Shown: positions 28,122 through 36,286 of the stretch, piece by piece
How positions within the stretch are numbered: the first letter of the stretch is position 1
Layout: every line of letters begins with the position of its first letter
From: Xylophilus ampelinus
GTDB taxonomy: Bacteria; Pseudomonadota; Gammaproteobacteria; Burkholderiales; Burkholderiaceae_C
Reading direction: 5' to 3'
NCBI RefSeq assembly: GCF_901875635.1
Contig: NZ_CABFMN010000106.1
Coordinates: forward strand, 62,001 to 126,000
DNA length: 64,000 nt
The notes under the pieces: generated by a model
What the model was told of the DNA's origin: nothing
The model's database searches: none
What the model saw: the letters and a program-made list of their open reading frames with translations, nothing else
Made by a program: the position numbers and the translations under genes

Positions 28122-28195
28122 GATCGTCACGTTTGTGACGAATTCGGCGCCAGCGCCCGGCTGGCGGGCGCTGCGGGCCGATTGCACTTTGCGCT
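28122..28195 (+). repeat. Family-2 dispersed repeat, copy b
   Basis: The copy reads GATCGTCACGTTTGTGACGA, then ATTCGGCGCC, the hairpin AGCGCCCGGCTGGCGGGCGC, T, and the tail GCGGGCCGATTGCACTTTG. It lies between the convergent ends of the IclR and TerC genes, in the same orientation as copies a and c. The central arms AGCGCCC/GGGCGCT pair perfectly, so the transcript would form a stable hairpin. Confidence 0.85.
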
Positions 28196-28253
28196 TTTGC
28201 GGCCTCCGTGCGCCTGGCCATAGGGCCGCGGGCGCCCCCGGCGCCCGTTTGCC

Positions 28254-29039
28254 TCAGCCCCCGGCCCCGCGCTTCTTCGACCGCCGCGACAGCATGTTCA
28301 GGACCTCGACCAGGGTCGAGAAAGCCATGGCCGCGTAGATATACCCCTTGGGCACGTGCACGCCGAAGCCGTCGGCGATGAGAACCGCGCCGATCATGAG
28401 CAGGAAGCCCAGCGCCAGCATCACGACCGTGGGGTTGCGGTTGATGAAGTTGGCCAGCGGGTCGGCGGCGACGAGCATCACGCCCACGGCCACCAGCACG
28501 GCTATCACCATCACGGCCAGGTTGTCGGTCATGCCCACGGCGGTGAGGATCGAGTCGACCGAAAACACCATGTCCAGCAGGATGATCTGCACGATCACGG
28601 CCGAGAAGCCGATGCTCGCCGCGGGCTTCTTCGTGTCGAACACGCCCTCGTCGGGCACGGGGTCGATGTGGTGGTGGATCTCCTTGGTGGCCTTCCAGAT
28701 GAGGAACAGGCCGCCGGCGATCAGGATCAGGTCGCGCCAGGAGAACTGCGTCTCGAAGCTGGGCTTGCCGTCGACCAGCGGGCCGGTCCAGCCCAGGTCG
28801 ATGACCGGCGCCGTGAGGCCGACCAGCCACGCGATCATCGACAGCAGTGCCAGCCGCATGACCAGGGCCAGCCCGATGCCGATGCGCCGCGCCCGCGCGC
28901 GTTGCGACTCGGGCAGCTTGTTCGACAGGATCGAGATGAAGATCAGGTTGTCGATGCCCAGCACCACCTCCATGATCACCAGGGCGAGCAGGGCCGCCCA
29001 GGCGGTGGGATCGGAGAAGAGTGCTTGGAGACTGGCCAT
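28254..29039 (-). CDS. TerC-family integral membrane protein
   Basis: The 261-residue protein has about seven hydrophobic helices and the TerC signatures [18 protein letters not shown] (helix 1, with its Asp-Asn pair) and [15 protein letters not shown], whose paired acidic residues in the membrane are conserved. TerC proteins are linked to manganese export or metal loading of exported enzymes and to tellurite resistance. The C-terminus is basic (RRSKKRG). The start ATG 29039 precedes [14 protein letters not shown], the usual family start; 21 upstream codons are excluded. It is encoded by itself and ends near the family-2 repeat. Confidence 0.9.
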   Translation of the reverse strand: MASLQALFSDPTAWAALLALVIMEVVLGIDNLIFISILSNKLPESQRARARRIGIGLALVMRLALLSMIAWLVGLTAPVIDLGWTGPLVDGKPSFETQFSWRDLILIAGGLFLIWKATKEIHHHIDPVPDEGVFDTKKPAASIGFSAVIVQIILLDMVFSVDSILTAVGMTDNLAVMVIAVLVAVGVMLVAADPLANFINRNPTVVMLALGFLLMIGAVLIADGFGVHVPKGYIYAAMAFSTLVEVLNMLSRRSKKRGAGG

Positions 29040-29180
29040 GGCAGGGCGTCGGAGTGGAACGTGCCGCGCATCATGCGGGCGCGGCCCGCCGGCGCCGCGC
29101 AAATCCCCGAGGGCCCTGCGGGATTGTGGCGCCGGCCGTTCCGGTGCTGCCCAGGGGCGAGCCGGCCTGCGGCCCCGGCG

Positions 29181-30380
29181 CTACCAGCCCGCCGGCCCGC
29201 CCTCGATCGCCCGCTGCGCCAGCAGGAAGGTCGCCGCGTTCCAGCTCTGCCCCGCCATGCCCATCGGCGCCAGCGTGCGGCCGTGGAACCACTCGGTGAA
29301 GCGCCAGTCGCCGTGCGCGTTCGCCTGGGCCAGCCGCAGCAGCGCACCCTGCGCCTCGTCGCGCAGCCCGAGCCGTGCCAGCGCCATGACCCAGAAGCCA
29401 CCGACGAAGGGCCACAGCCCGCCGTTGTGGTACTGGTGCACCAGGTTCTGCCGGTGCCGGCCCATGTAGGCGCGCCACAGTTCGTGGGTGGGTGCCATGG
29501 GGTGCAGCGTGACCCGAACGGGCCACGGCTCGGACGCACGCGCCGCATCGATCGTGTGCACGATGCGGTGCGCCATCGACTCGTCGGCCAGGCCCGCGAG
29601 CACGGCCAGCACATTGCCGAACACGTCGCCTTCGTCGCCGACGAAGGAGAGGTTGACGAAGCTCAGGTACAGCCCCGGATCGCGCCGGCCGCGCCGTGCG
29701 TAGTGGCGCAGCAGGCGCGCGCGGTGGTACTCGGGCAGGTCGCGCTGGAAGGGGTTGAAGAGGTGGTTGAAGTGGTGGTGCGTCTCGTCGGCGTGCGCAA
29801 GCGCGAAGCGGCGCTTGACCTCGCCCCACAGCGCATTGGTGTAGAGCACGTAGCCCGAGCGCGGCATGATGTCGGCCCAGTCGCTGGCCTCGTTCTGCTG
29901 CAACAGGCGGAAGTGCTGGTGCTCCTGCGCCAGCAGCCACTGGATGGCCAGCGCCACCTCCTGCGACCAGCGCGCGGCGCCCACCGCCCCATGCGTGCGC
30001 ACATGGTCGACCGCGATCAGCCACCACAGCGTCGCGTCGATGCAGCCGAGGTACCAGAAGTCGGCGTCCTGGCCTTCGGGATCGACGTACTTCGGGATCT
30101 GTCCGTTGGCGGCCTGCTGCGACGCCAGCGCGTCGAGGCTGGCGAGCGCGCCCTGCTCCAGCGCCGCCACGCCGCTGCCGCACATCGCCATCACGCAGAT
30201 CGCCGCGTCGCGCCCGAAGATGCGCGTGTAGCGCCGCGCCACCGCCGCTTCGGTGCGGCTGGCGGCGAGGATGCCGTGGGGCGTGAGGTTGGCTTCGAGC
30301 AGGGCGAGCGAGGCGCGGGTGCAGGTGCCGATGAGCGAGGTCGAGTCGGTGTCGGTACGGGCGTGCATGGAACTGGGCAT
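29181..30380 (-). CDS. Glycoside hydrolase resembling GH100 invertase / debranching-type (alpha/alpha)6 barrel enzyme
   Basis: The 399-residue soluble protein shows the (alpha/alpha)6 barrel sequences of neutral/alkaline invertases: YTRIFGRDAAICVMAMCGSG near residue 50 (site of the acid), GQIPKYVDPEGQDADFWYLG, CIDATLWWLIAV (cf. DSGLWWI), SGYVLYTNALWGEVKR, and HQYHNGGLWPFVGGFWVMAL (cf. YHNGGSWP). It therefore probably cleaves sucrose or a related alpha-glycoside in the cytoplasm, as there is no signal peptide. The start could be ATG 30380 or 30368. It is divergent from a membrane sugar/gluconate dehydrogenase operon with 188 bases between, which hints at joint use of plant-derived sugars; this link is inferred. 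Confidence 0.75.
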   Translation of the reverse strand: MPSSMHARTDTDSTSLIGTCTRASLALLEANLTPHGILAASRTEAAVARRYTRIFGRDAAICVMAMCGSGVAALEQGALASLDALASQQAANGQIPKYVDPEGQDADFWYLGCIDATLWWLIAVDHVRTHGAVGAARWSQEVALAIQWLLAQEHQHFRLLQQNEASDWADIMPRSGYVLYTNALWGEVKRRFALAHADETHHHFNHLFNPFQRDLPEYHRARLLRHYARRGRRDPGLYLSFVNLSFVGDEGDVFGNVLAVLAGLADESMAHRIVHTIDAARASEPWPVRVTLHPMAPTHELWRAYMGRHRQNLVHQYHNGGLWPFVGGFWVMALARLGLRDEAQGALLRLAQANAHGDWRFTEWFHGRTLAPMGMAGQSWNAATFLLAQRAIEGGPAGW

Positions 30381-30568
30381 GGAACGGCGGCCGGGATTGT
30401 CGATGCAGCGCCGCCCGGCTTCAGGGCGCCGCAAGGCTGAGCGGCGGCTGACGGCGCCAGGGCCGGGAAATGGAATCGTCCTACAGAGCACTGCCGCGCA
30501 TCCGGCGCATTCTCGAAGCCCCGCTCCCACAACAACACCGGTGCCTCGCGGGCACCACGAAGAATGCG

Positions 30569-31303
30569 ATGAATGAGCCGTCACGCCCGGCGCGGCGCAG
30601 TTTCCTGCGCCAGTCCTTTGTCCTGGTCCCTGCCACCGTCACGCTCGCCGGCGCCGGTACGGTGGTCGCCCAGAATGCCGGCGCTCCACCCGGCAGCCCT
30701 GCACCCGCAACTGCCGCGACGCCCTACACGCCCACGTATTTCAACGCCGACGAGTGGACCTTCGTGCGCGCAGCCGTCGCGCGCCTGATCCCTTCGGACG
30801 ATACGGGCCCCGGCGCCATCGAAGCAGGCGTGCCGGAGTTCATCGATCGGCAGATGGAAAGCGCCTGGGGCCATGGGGCGCTCTGGTACATGCAGGGCCC
30901 TTTCTCCGCGGACGCATCGCCCCTCTTCGGCTACCAGGGCCGCATGCCGCCGCGCGAGCTGTACCGCGCGGCCATCGCGGCCATCGACACGCACTGCCGC
31001 AACCAGTTCGGCGGCAAGCGCTTCGCCGAGCTCGAGGCCGCCGCCCAGGACGAACTGCTGACAGCCATGAGCAAGGGCGCCGTCCAGCTCGAAGGCGTTG
31101 GCGCGCAGGACTTCTTCGGCTTCCTGCTGCAGAACACCAAGGAGGGCTACTTCAGCGACCCGATCCACGGCGGCAACAAGAACGCAGCGGCGTGGGCCAT
31201 GATCGGCTTTCCCGGTGCGCGGGCCGACTTCCTGGACTGGGTGCAGCGCCCCGGCGTGCGCTACCCGCTGCCTCCGGTCAGCATCGCCGGGCCGCAGGGC
31301 TGA
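30569..31303 (+). CDS. Membrane FAD dehydrogenase small (gamma) subunit, gluconate 2-dehydrogenase subunit 3 family
   Basis: The 244-residue protein has a twin-arginine signal (RPARRSFLRQSFVLVPATV) and the gamma-subunit body: WTFVRAAVARLIPSDDTGPG, then AIEAGVPEFIDRQ and HGGNKNAAAWAMIGFPGAR near the end. Gamma subunits carry the TAT signal for the whole complex, so the flavoprotein encoded next, which has none, is exported by riding on it. The order gamma, alpha (GMC flavoprotein), beta (cytochrome c) equals that of FAD glucose dehydrogenase of Burkholderia and of gluconate 2-dehydrogenases. Start ATG 30569 is chosen as it begins just before the TAT motif. Confidence 0.9.
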   Translation: MNEPSRPARRSFLRQSFVLVPATVTLAGAGTVVAQNAGAPPGSPAPATAATPYTPTYFNADEWTFVRAAVARLIPSDDTGPGAIEAGVPEFIDRQMESAWGHGALWYMQGPFSADASPLFGYQGRMPPRELYRAAIAAIDTHCRNQFGGKRFAELEAAAQDELLTAMSKGAVQLEGVGAQDFFGFLLQNTKEGYFSDPIHGGNKNAAAWAMIGFPGARADFLDWVQRPGVRYPLPPVSIAGPQG

Positions 31304-31313
31304 GGGCAAGAAC

Positions 31314-33086
31314 ATGGCCACAGAGAAGAAGCCCTCGGTCGACGCGGTGCTGGTCGGCTTCGGCTGGACCGGCGCCATCATGGGCACCGAACTGACCGCC
31401 GCCGGCCTGAAGGTCGTGGCGCTTGAACGCGGCGAGCCGCGCGACACCAATCCCGACTTCGCCTACCCGCGCATCACCGACGAACTGAGCTACGGCATCC
31501 GCGGCAAGCTGTTCCAGCACCTGGCGCGCGAGACGGTCACCATCCGCCATACGCCGGCCGACACCGCCCTGCCCTACCGCCAGCACGGCTCCTTCCTGCT
31601 GGGCACCGGCGTCGGTGGCGCCGGCGTGCACTGGAACGGCCACCACTGGCGCCCGCTGCCTGCCGACCTGCGGCTGCGCAGCACCTACGAGGAGCGCTAC
31701 GGCAAGGCCTTCATCCCCGAGGGCATGACCATCCAGGACTGGGGCGTGAGCTACGAGGAACTGGAGCCGCACTTCGAGCAGTTCGAGAAGATCTGCGGCA
31801 CCTCGGGCAAGGCCGGCAACGTCGGCGGCCAGATCCAGGCCGGCGGCAACCCGTTCGAGGGCGCGCGCCGCAGCGACTTTCCCTTGCCGCCGCTGGCCTC
31901 GCCCAACAGCGCGCTGCTCTTCGCCAAGGCCGCGGCCGAGCTCGGCTACCACCCCTTTCCGCAAGCAGCGGCCAACGCATCGCGCTCGTACACCAACCCG
32001 CACGGCGTGCAGCTCGGGCCCTGCAACTTCTGCGGCTTCTGCGAGCGCTACGGCTGCTACACCTATGCCAAGGCCTCGCCGCAGACGACGCTGCTGCCGG
32101 TGCTCATGAAGCGGCCCAACTTCGAGCTGCGCACGCGCTCGCACGTGGTCCGCGTCAACATGGCGGCCGACGGCAAGCGAGCCACCGGCGTGACCTACAT
32201 CGACGCGCAGGGCCACGAGATCGAGCAGCCGGCCGACCTGGTGGTGCTGTGCGCCTACCAGATGCACAACGTGCGCCTGCTGCTGCTGTCGAAGATCGGC
32301 CAGCCCTACGACCCGGTGTCGGGCAAGGGCGTGGTCGGCCGCAACTACGCCTACCAGCTCAACGGCGGTGCGACCCTCATCTTCGACAAGGCGCAGCCGA
32401 TGAACCCGTTCGTGGGTGCGGGCGCGAGCGGCCATGTCATCGACGACTTCGACGGCGACAACTTCGACCATGGTCCGCTGGGCTTCGTGGGCGGTGCCAG
32501 CATCAACTGCATCAACACCGGCGGCCGGCCGATCCAGCAGCTGGCCACGCCACCCGGCGCGCCGACCTGGGGCGCCGGGTGGAAGAAGGCGGTGAAGGAG
32601 AGCTACCTGTTCCAGGCCGGCGTCGGCAGCCAGGGCTCGGTCATGGCCTACCGCGACAACTACCTCGACCTGGACCCGACCTACAAGGACGCCTACGGCC
32701 AGCCCCTGCTGCGCATGACCTTCGACTGGAAGCCCAACGACATCGCGATGACCCAGTTCATCGGCACCAAGGTCGCGCAGATCGCCAAGGCCATGGGGCC
32801 GAAGCAGATGGCGCTGAACTTCATGAAGCCCGGTGCGCACTACGACACGCGGCCCTACCAGTCGACCCACAACACCGGCGGTGCGGTGATGGGCACCGAC
32901 CCGTCGACCAGCGTGGTCAACCGCTATGCGCAGGTGTGGGACGTGCCGAACGTGTTCGTGATGGGTGCCTGCCTGTTCCCGCAGAACTTCGGCTACAACC
33001 CCACGGCGATGGTGGCAGGCATCGCCTACTGGGCGGCTGCGGCGATCCGAGAGCGCTACCTGAAGCAGCCTGGAGCACTGGCATGA
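31314..33086 (+). CDS. GMC-family FAD flavoprotein, catalytic subunit of membrane sugar/gluconate dehydrogenase
   Basis: The 590-residue alpha subunit oxidises a sugar or sugar acid at the periplasmic face. It has the FAD motif AVLVGFGWTGAIMGTELTAA, GVGGAGVHWNGHHWRPLP, and late GMC segments HNTGGAVMGTDPSTSVVNRY and FVMGACLFPQNFGYNPTAMV (active-site His/Asn pair region). A cysteine cluster GPCNFCGFCERYGC at about residue 240 corresponds to the 3Fe-4S site of FAD glucose dehydrogenases, so electrons may pass FAD to cluster to haem c. It has no signal peptide. It sits 10 bases after the gamma gene and overlaps the cytochrome gene by four bases. Gluconate, glucose and other polyols cannot be told apart. 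Confidence 0.9.
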   Translation: MATEKKPSVDAVLVGFGWTGAIMGTELTAAGLKVVALERGEPRDTNPDFAYPRITDELSYGIRGKLFQHLARETVTIRHTPADTALPYRQHGSFLLGTGVGGAGVHWNGHHWRPLPADLRLRSTYEERYGKAFIPEGMTIQDWGVSYEELEPHFEQFEKICGTSGKAGNVGGQIQAGGNPFEGARRSDFPLPPLASPNSALLFAKAAAELGYHPFPQAAANASRSYTNPHGVQLGPCNFCGFCERYGCYTYAKASPQTTLLPVLMKRPNFELRTRSHVVRVNMAADGKRATGVTYIDAQGHEIEQPADLVVLCAYQMHNVRLLLLSKIGQPYDPVSGKGVVGRNYAYQLNGGATLIFDKAQPMNPFVGAGASGHVIDDFDGDNFDHGPLGFVGGASINCINTGGRPIQQLATPPGAPTWGAGWKKAVKESYLFQAGVGSQGSVMAYRDNYLDLDPTYKDAYGQPLLRMTFDWKPNDIAMTQFIGTKVAQIAKAMGPKQMALNFMKPGAHYDTRPYQSTHNTGGAVMGTDPSTSVVNRYAQVWDVPNVFVMGACLFPQNFGYNPTAMVAGIAYWAAAAIRERYLKQPGALA

Positions 33087-34525
33087 AGCGGCGGCTCGCG
33101 AATGCGCCCAGGCGCATGCCCCTTCGCGCGGCTGCGAGCGCGGCGGTGCTGGTCGGTCTCGGGCTGGTGAGTGCCTGGACCTTCGCACAGCGCACGGAGG
33201 TTTCCGCGGGCGCGGTGGCACCGCCGGCCACGCCGGCCCAGCCCGCCACCGGCGCCACGCCCAACCCGGCCGCCGACCCGCTGGTGGAACGCGGCCGCTA
33301 CCTGGCCCGCGTGGCCGACTGCGCGAGCTGCCACACCGCCCCCGGCGGCGCACCCTTCGCGGGCGGGCTGCCGATGAAGACGCCCTTCGGCACCATCGTT
33401 TCCACCAACATCACGCCCGACAAGGACGCCGGCATCGGTGGCTACAGCCAGGCCGATTTCGCGCGCGCGCTGCGCCAGGGTGTGGCAGCGGACGGCCACC
33501 ACCTCTATCCGGCGATGCCGTATCCGTCCTTCGCACGCGCGAGCGACGAGGACGTGCAGGCCCTGTACGCCTACTTCCAGAAGGCGGTGAAGCCGGCGGC
33601 CACCCGGCCGCCGGCCACGGACCTGCCCTTCCCCTTCAGCATGCGCGGGCTGATGGTGTTCTGGAACTGGATCTACCTCGACGACACGCGCTACACGCCG
33701 CAGCCCGCGCAGAGCGCCGAATGGAACCGCGGCGCCTACCTGGTACAGGGCTTCGGCCACTGCGGCGACTGCCACACGCCACGCAGCCGCCTGGGCGGCG
33801 TGAAGGCCGACAGCGAACGCGATGGCGACCAGTTCCTGGCCGGCGCGCTGGTCGACGGCTGGTACGCCCAGCCCCTGCGTCACACCGACCGGCCCGGCGC
33901 GGTGCAGTGGAGCACGCAGGACATCGTCGAGTACCTGCAGGCCGGCCGCACGGCCCAGACCGCAGCCTTCGGCCCCATGGTGCAGGTGGTCGAGAACAGC
34001 ACGCAGCACATGACGGCGGAGGACCTGAAGGCAATTGCGGTGTACCTCCAGTCGGTCGGCGCCCCATCGCCAGGCACTCCGGCCGCCCCCACGGCCCTGC
34101 GCGCCGCGGCGGCGGACACGCCCGAGGCCCGCAAGCTGCGCGACGGCCAGGTGGACGGCCTGCCGGGTTCGATGGTCTACCTCAACAACTGCAGTGCCTG
34201 CCACCGCTCGAGCGGCGTCGGCTGGGACAACACCTTCCCCGCCCTGGCCGGCAACAGCGTGGTGAATGCCAAGGACCCGACCTCGCTGATCCGCCTGGTG
34301 CTGGGCGGCTCGGCCATGCCGAGCACCGCCCGCTCGCCGGCCGCCATCGCCATGCCCGGCTTCGGCTGGCGCCTGAGCGATGCCGAGGTGGCCGAGGTGC
34401 TGAGCTTCGCGCGCCGCAGCTGGGGCAACCGGGCCGACGCGGTGACGGCCGCGCAGGTGGCGGACGTGCGCCGCCAGCTGCCGGCGCCGACACCGGGCGC
34501 CGGCACACCGACCGCCGCGCGCTAG
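33083..34525 (+). CDS. Triheme cytochrome c subunit of membrane dehydrogenase
   Basis: The 480-residue protein has a signal anchor (MPLRAAASAAVLVGLGLVSA after Arg-rich start) and three haem-binding CxxCH motifs, CASCH, CGDCH and CSACH, at roughly residues 77, 228 and 372. This is the standard beta subunit of gluconate 2-dehydrogenase or FAD glucose dehydrogenase, which passes electrons to ubiquinone from the periplasmic side. GLPMKTPFGTIVSTNITPDK and ALYAYFQ are family-typical. ATG overlaps the flavoprotein stop (ATGA), so it is translationally coupled. The C-terminal GTPTAAR tail is low-complexity. It converges with and overlaps the end of the GntR gene by four bases. Confidence 0.92.
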   Translation: MKRRLANAPRRMPLRAAASAAVLVGLGLVSAWTFAQRTEVSAGAVAPPATPAQPATGATPNPAADPLVERGRYLARVADCASCHTAPGGAPFAGGLPMKTPFGTIVSTNITPDKDAGIGGYSQADFARALRQGVAADGHHLYPAMPYPSFARASDEDVQALYAYFQKAVKPAATRPPATDLPFPFSMRGLMVFWNWIYLDDTRYTPQPAQSAEWNRGAYLVQGFGHCGDCHTPRSRLGGVKADSERDGDQFLAGALVDGWYAQPLRHTDRPGAVQWSTQDIVEYLQAGRTAQTAAFGPMVQVVENSTQHMTAEDLKAIAVYLQSVGAPSPGTPAAPTALRAAAADTPEARKLRDGQVDGLPGSMVYLNNCSACHRSSGVGWDNTFPALAGNSVVNAKDPTSLIRLVLGGSAMPSTARSPAAIAMPGFGWRLSDAEVAEVLSFARRSWGNRADAVTAAQVADVRRQLPAPTPGAGTPTAAR

Positions 34526-35235
34526 ACGACGGGCCGCTTCGGCGGCTTGGCGCCGGGCGCGTCTTCGCCTTCGGCGATCAGCTTCTCGTAGTTGCGCCGA
34601 AGAATGAGGCCGGCGTAGTACACATGCTCGCGCATCAGCTGCTCGGCACGCACGGCGTCGCGCGCGATCACGGCTTCGATGATGCGGTGGTGGTCGCCAT
34701 GCGAGCGCAGGATGATCGGGTGGTCGTCCCACAAAATGATGCGGTCCGACGCGAAGGGAATGTTCTGCGCCTGCTCCGCGAAGCGGTTCACCCAGGGGTT
34801 GCCCGAGGCCTGCAGCAGCGTGTCGTGGATGGTCACGTTCATCTGCTGGTAGGGCGCGTGGTCCTCCGGGCGCAGTTCGCCCCGCGCCAGGATGCGATCG
34901 CCCTCGGCCAGGGCATCCTGCAGCCGCTGAGACTGCGCCTCGGTCAGCCCTCGCGTGGCCGCGTTGCGGCAGGCCAACCCCTCGAGCACCGCACGCACGT
35001 CGTAGGCGGCCGCGATGGCCTCCATGTCGAAGCCGCGCACCAGGTAGCCACGCTTGGGCTGGTGATCGACCAGCCCTTCGTTGGCCAGCGTCGCCAGCGC
35101 CGCACGCACGGGCGTGCGCGACACGCCCAGCTTATCGGCCAGGGGGATCTCTTCGAGCCGTTCGCCAGGCTGGATCTGGCCGTGAAGGATCCAGTCGCGC
35201 AGCGTCTCGGTGACGTCCTGGGCCAGCGTTCTCAT
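34522..35235 (-). CDS. GntR-family regulator, FadR (FCD) subfamily
   Basis: The 237-residue protein has the winged HTH (TETLRDWILHGQIQPGERLE, PLADKLGVSRTPVRAALATL, then GLVDHQPKRGYLVRGF) and an FCD effector domain of about 130 residues with metal-binding His/Asp positions (residue set in VRAVLEGLACRNA, MNVTIHDTLLQASGN, and HGDHHRIIEAVI). FCD members usually bind carboxylic acids or sugar acids through a bound metal. It diverges from the SDR/Liv catabolic cluster and two GTATAC operators lie in the gap, so it is its likely regulator. The sugar dehydrogenase on the other side is convergent and less likely to be controlled. Confidence 0.92.
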   Translation of the reverse strand: MRTLAQDVTETLRDWILHGQIQPGERLEEIPLADKLGVSRTPVRAALATLANEGLVDHQPKRGYLVRGFDMEAIAAAYDVRAVLEGLACRNAATRGLTEAQSQRLQDALAEGDRILARGELRPEDHAPYQQMNVTIHDTLLQASGNPWVNRFAEQAQNIPFASDRIILWDDHPIILRSHGDHHRIIEAVIARDAVRAEQLMREHVYYAGLILRRNYEKLIAEGEDAPGAKPPKRPVV

Positions 35236-35264
35236 CCCTTGCTTCTCCGTCGTGACAGGCTTTC

Positions 35265-35274
35265 AAGTATACAT
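35265..35274. promoter_or_regulatory. Candidate GntR operator, site 1
   Basis: AAGTATACAT contains the palindromic core GTATAC (35267-35272), the usual type of sequence bound by FadR-subfamily GntR proteins. It is 30 bases upstream of the GntR start. Site 2 has the same core exactly 63 bases away, or about six helical turns, so both sites face the same side of the DNA. Confidence 0.65.
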
Positions 35275-35327
35275 ATCATCGCCTTTTACGTCGCATTAAG
35301 GGTTATTACCACCTTATGACGAGTAGC

Positions 35328-35337
35328 ATGTATACAT
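35328..35337. promoter_or_regulatory. Candidate GntR operator, site 2
   Basis: ATGTATACAT is a perfect 10-base palindrome with the same GTATAC core (35330-35335) as site 1. It lies 51 bases upstream of the SDR start, near where that gene's promoter should be. The intervening DNA is AT-rich and holds an imperfect CATTAAGG/CCTTATG inverted repeat. Confidence 0.7.
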
Positions 35338-35387
35338 AATCGCCGCCTCACGCATCGGGCGTGATTCGAGAAGGACGAAGTGTGCAT

Positions 35388-36236
35388 ATGGCAGAAGCCA
35401 CACCCCGCGCCGGCGGCGACTGGCTGGGCTTGACCGACCGCGTGTGCGTGGTCACCGGCGCCGGCGGAGGAATCGGCTCCGAGTTGGCCGTGCAACTGCT
35501 GGCGGCCGGCGCCCGCGTCGCGCTGCTGGACCGCGACACCGCGCGGCTGGCGCAGATCGCCGACAGCCTGGGCGACCGGGCCGCGCGGGTGATGACCCTG
35601 CACTGCGACGTGACCGACGCGGCCAGCATCGAGGCCGCAGCCACGCAGGTCGAGCAGGCCTGGGGGCCGGTGGCGCTGCTGGTGAACAACGCCGCCTCCC
35701 TGTACGCCGATGCCCTGATGGACATCGCGCTCGACAAGTGGAACCAGCTGCTGTCGGTCAACCTCACCGGCTATTTGCTCTGCGCCCAGGCCTTCGGGCG
35801 CCGCATGGTCGCGCACGGCGGCGGCTCGATGGTGCACATCGCCTCCATCTCCGCCACCATTCCCCAGCCCTACAGCGGTGCCTACAGCGTGAGCAAGGCC
35901 GGCGTGAAGATGCTGTCGCAGCTGCTGGCCGTCGAGCTGGGCGAGCACGGCGTGCGCAGCAACGTCGTCAGCCCCGCCATGATCCGCACGCCCATGAGCG
36001 AGGGCATCTACCAGGACCCCGCCGTGCGCCAGCGCCGCGAGCAGATCGTGCCCGCGGGCCGCATCAGCACGCCGGCCGACATCGCGGGCGCCGTGCTCTT
36101 CCTGGCCAGCGACCGCGCCAGCTACATCAGCGGCCAGGAGTTCCTCGTCGACGGCGGCCTCACGCAGGCCTGGCTCGGCCTCATCCCCCGCCCCGGCTTC
36201 GAGAAGAGCGACACGGCCGCGCAGCCCGCGTCCTGA
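35388..36236 (+). CDS. Short-chain dehydrogenase/reductase
   Basis: The 282-residue SDR has the coenzyme motif VVTGAGGGIGSELAVQLL, LVNNAASLYADAL, catalytic Ser in MVHIASISATIP, and Tyr-Lys in YSGAYSVSKAGVKM. The late segment ISGQEFLVDGGLTQAW is classical. Asp after the second beta strand (ALLDRDT) suggests NAD. It oxidises a secondary alcohol of unknown nature. The start is placed at ATG 35388; GTG 35382, with AAGGA seven bases before it, is an equally good alternative. It is the first gene behind the GntR operators, leading into the liv genes. Confidence 0.88.
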   Translation: MAEATPRAGGDWLGLTDRVCVVTGAGGGIGSELAVQLLAAGARVALLDRDTARLAQIADSLGDRAARVMTLHCDVTDAASIEAAATQVEQAWGPVALLVNNAASLYADALMDIALDKWNQLLSVNLTGYLLCAQAFGRRMVAHGGGSMVHIASISATIPQPYSGAYSVSKAGVKMLSQLLAVELGEHGVRSNVVSPAMIRTPMSEGIYQDPAVRQRREQIVPAGRISTPADIAGAVLFLASDRASYISGQEFLVDGGLTQAWLGLIPRPGFEKSDTAAQPAS

Positions 36237-36286
36237 CCCGTTCCGTGTTCCCCGTTCCCATCCCGCATCCAACAAAGGAGACCGCC

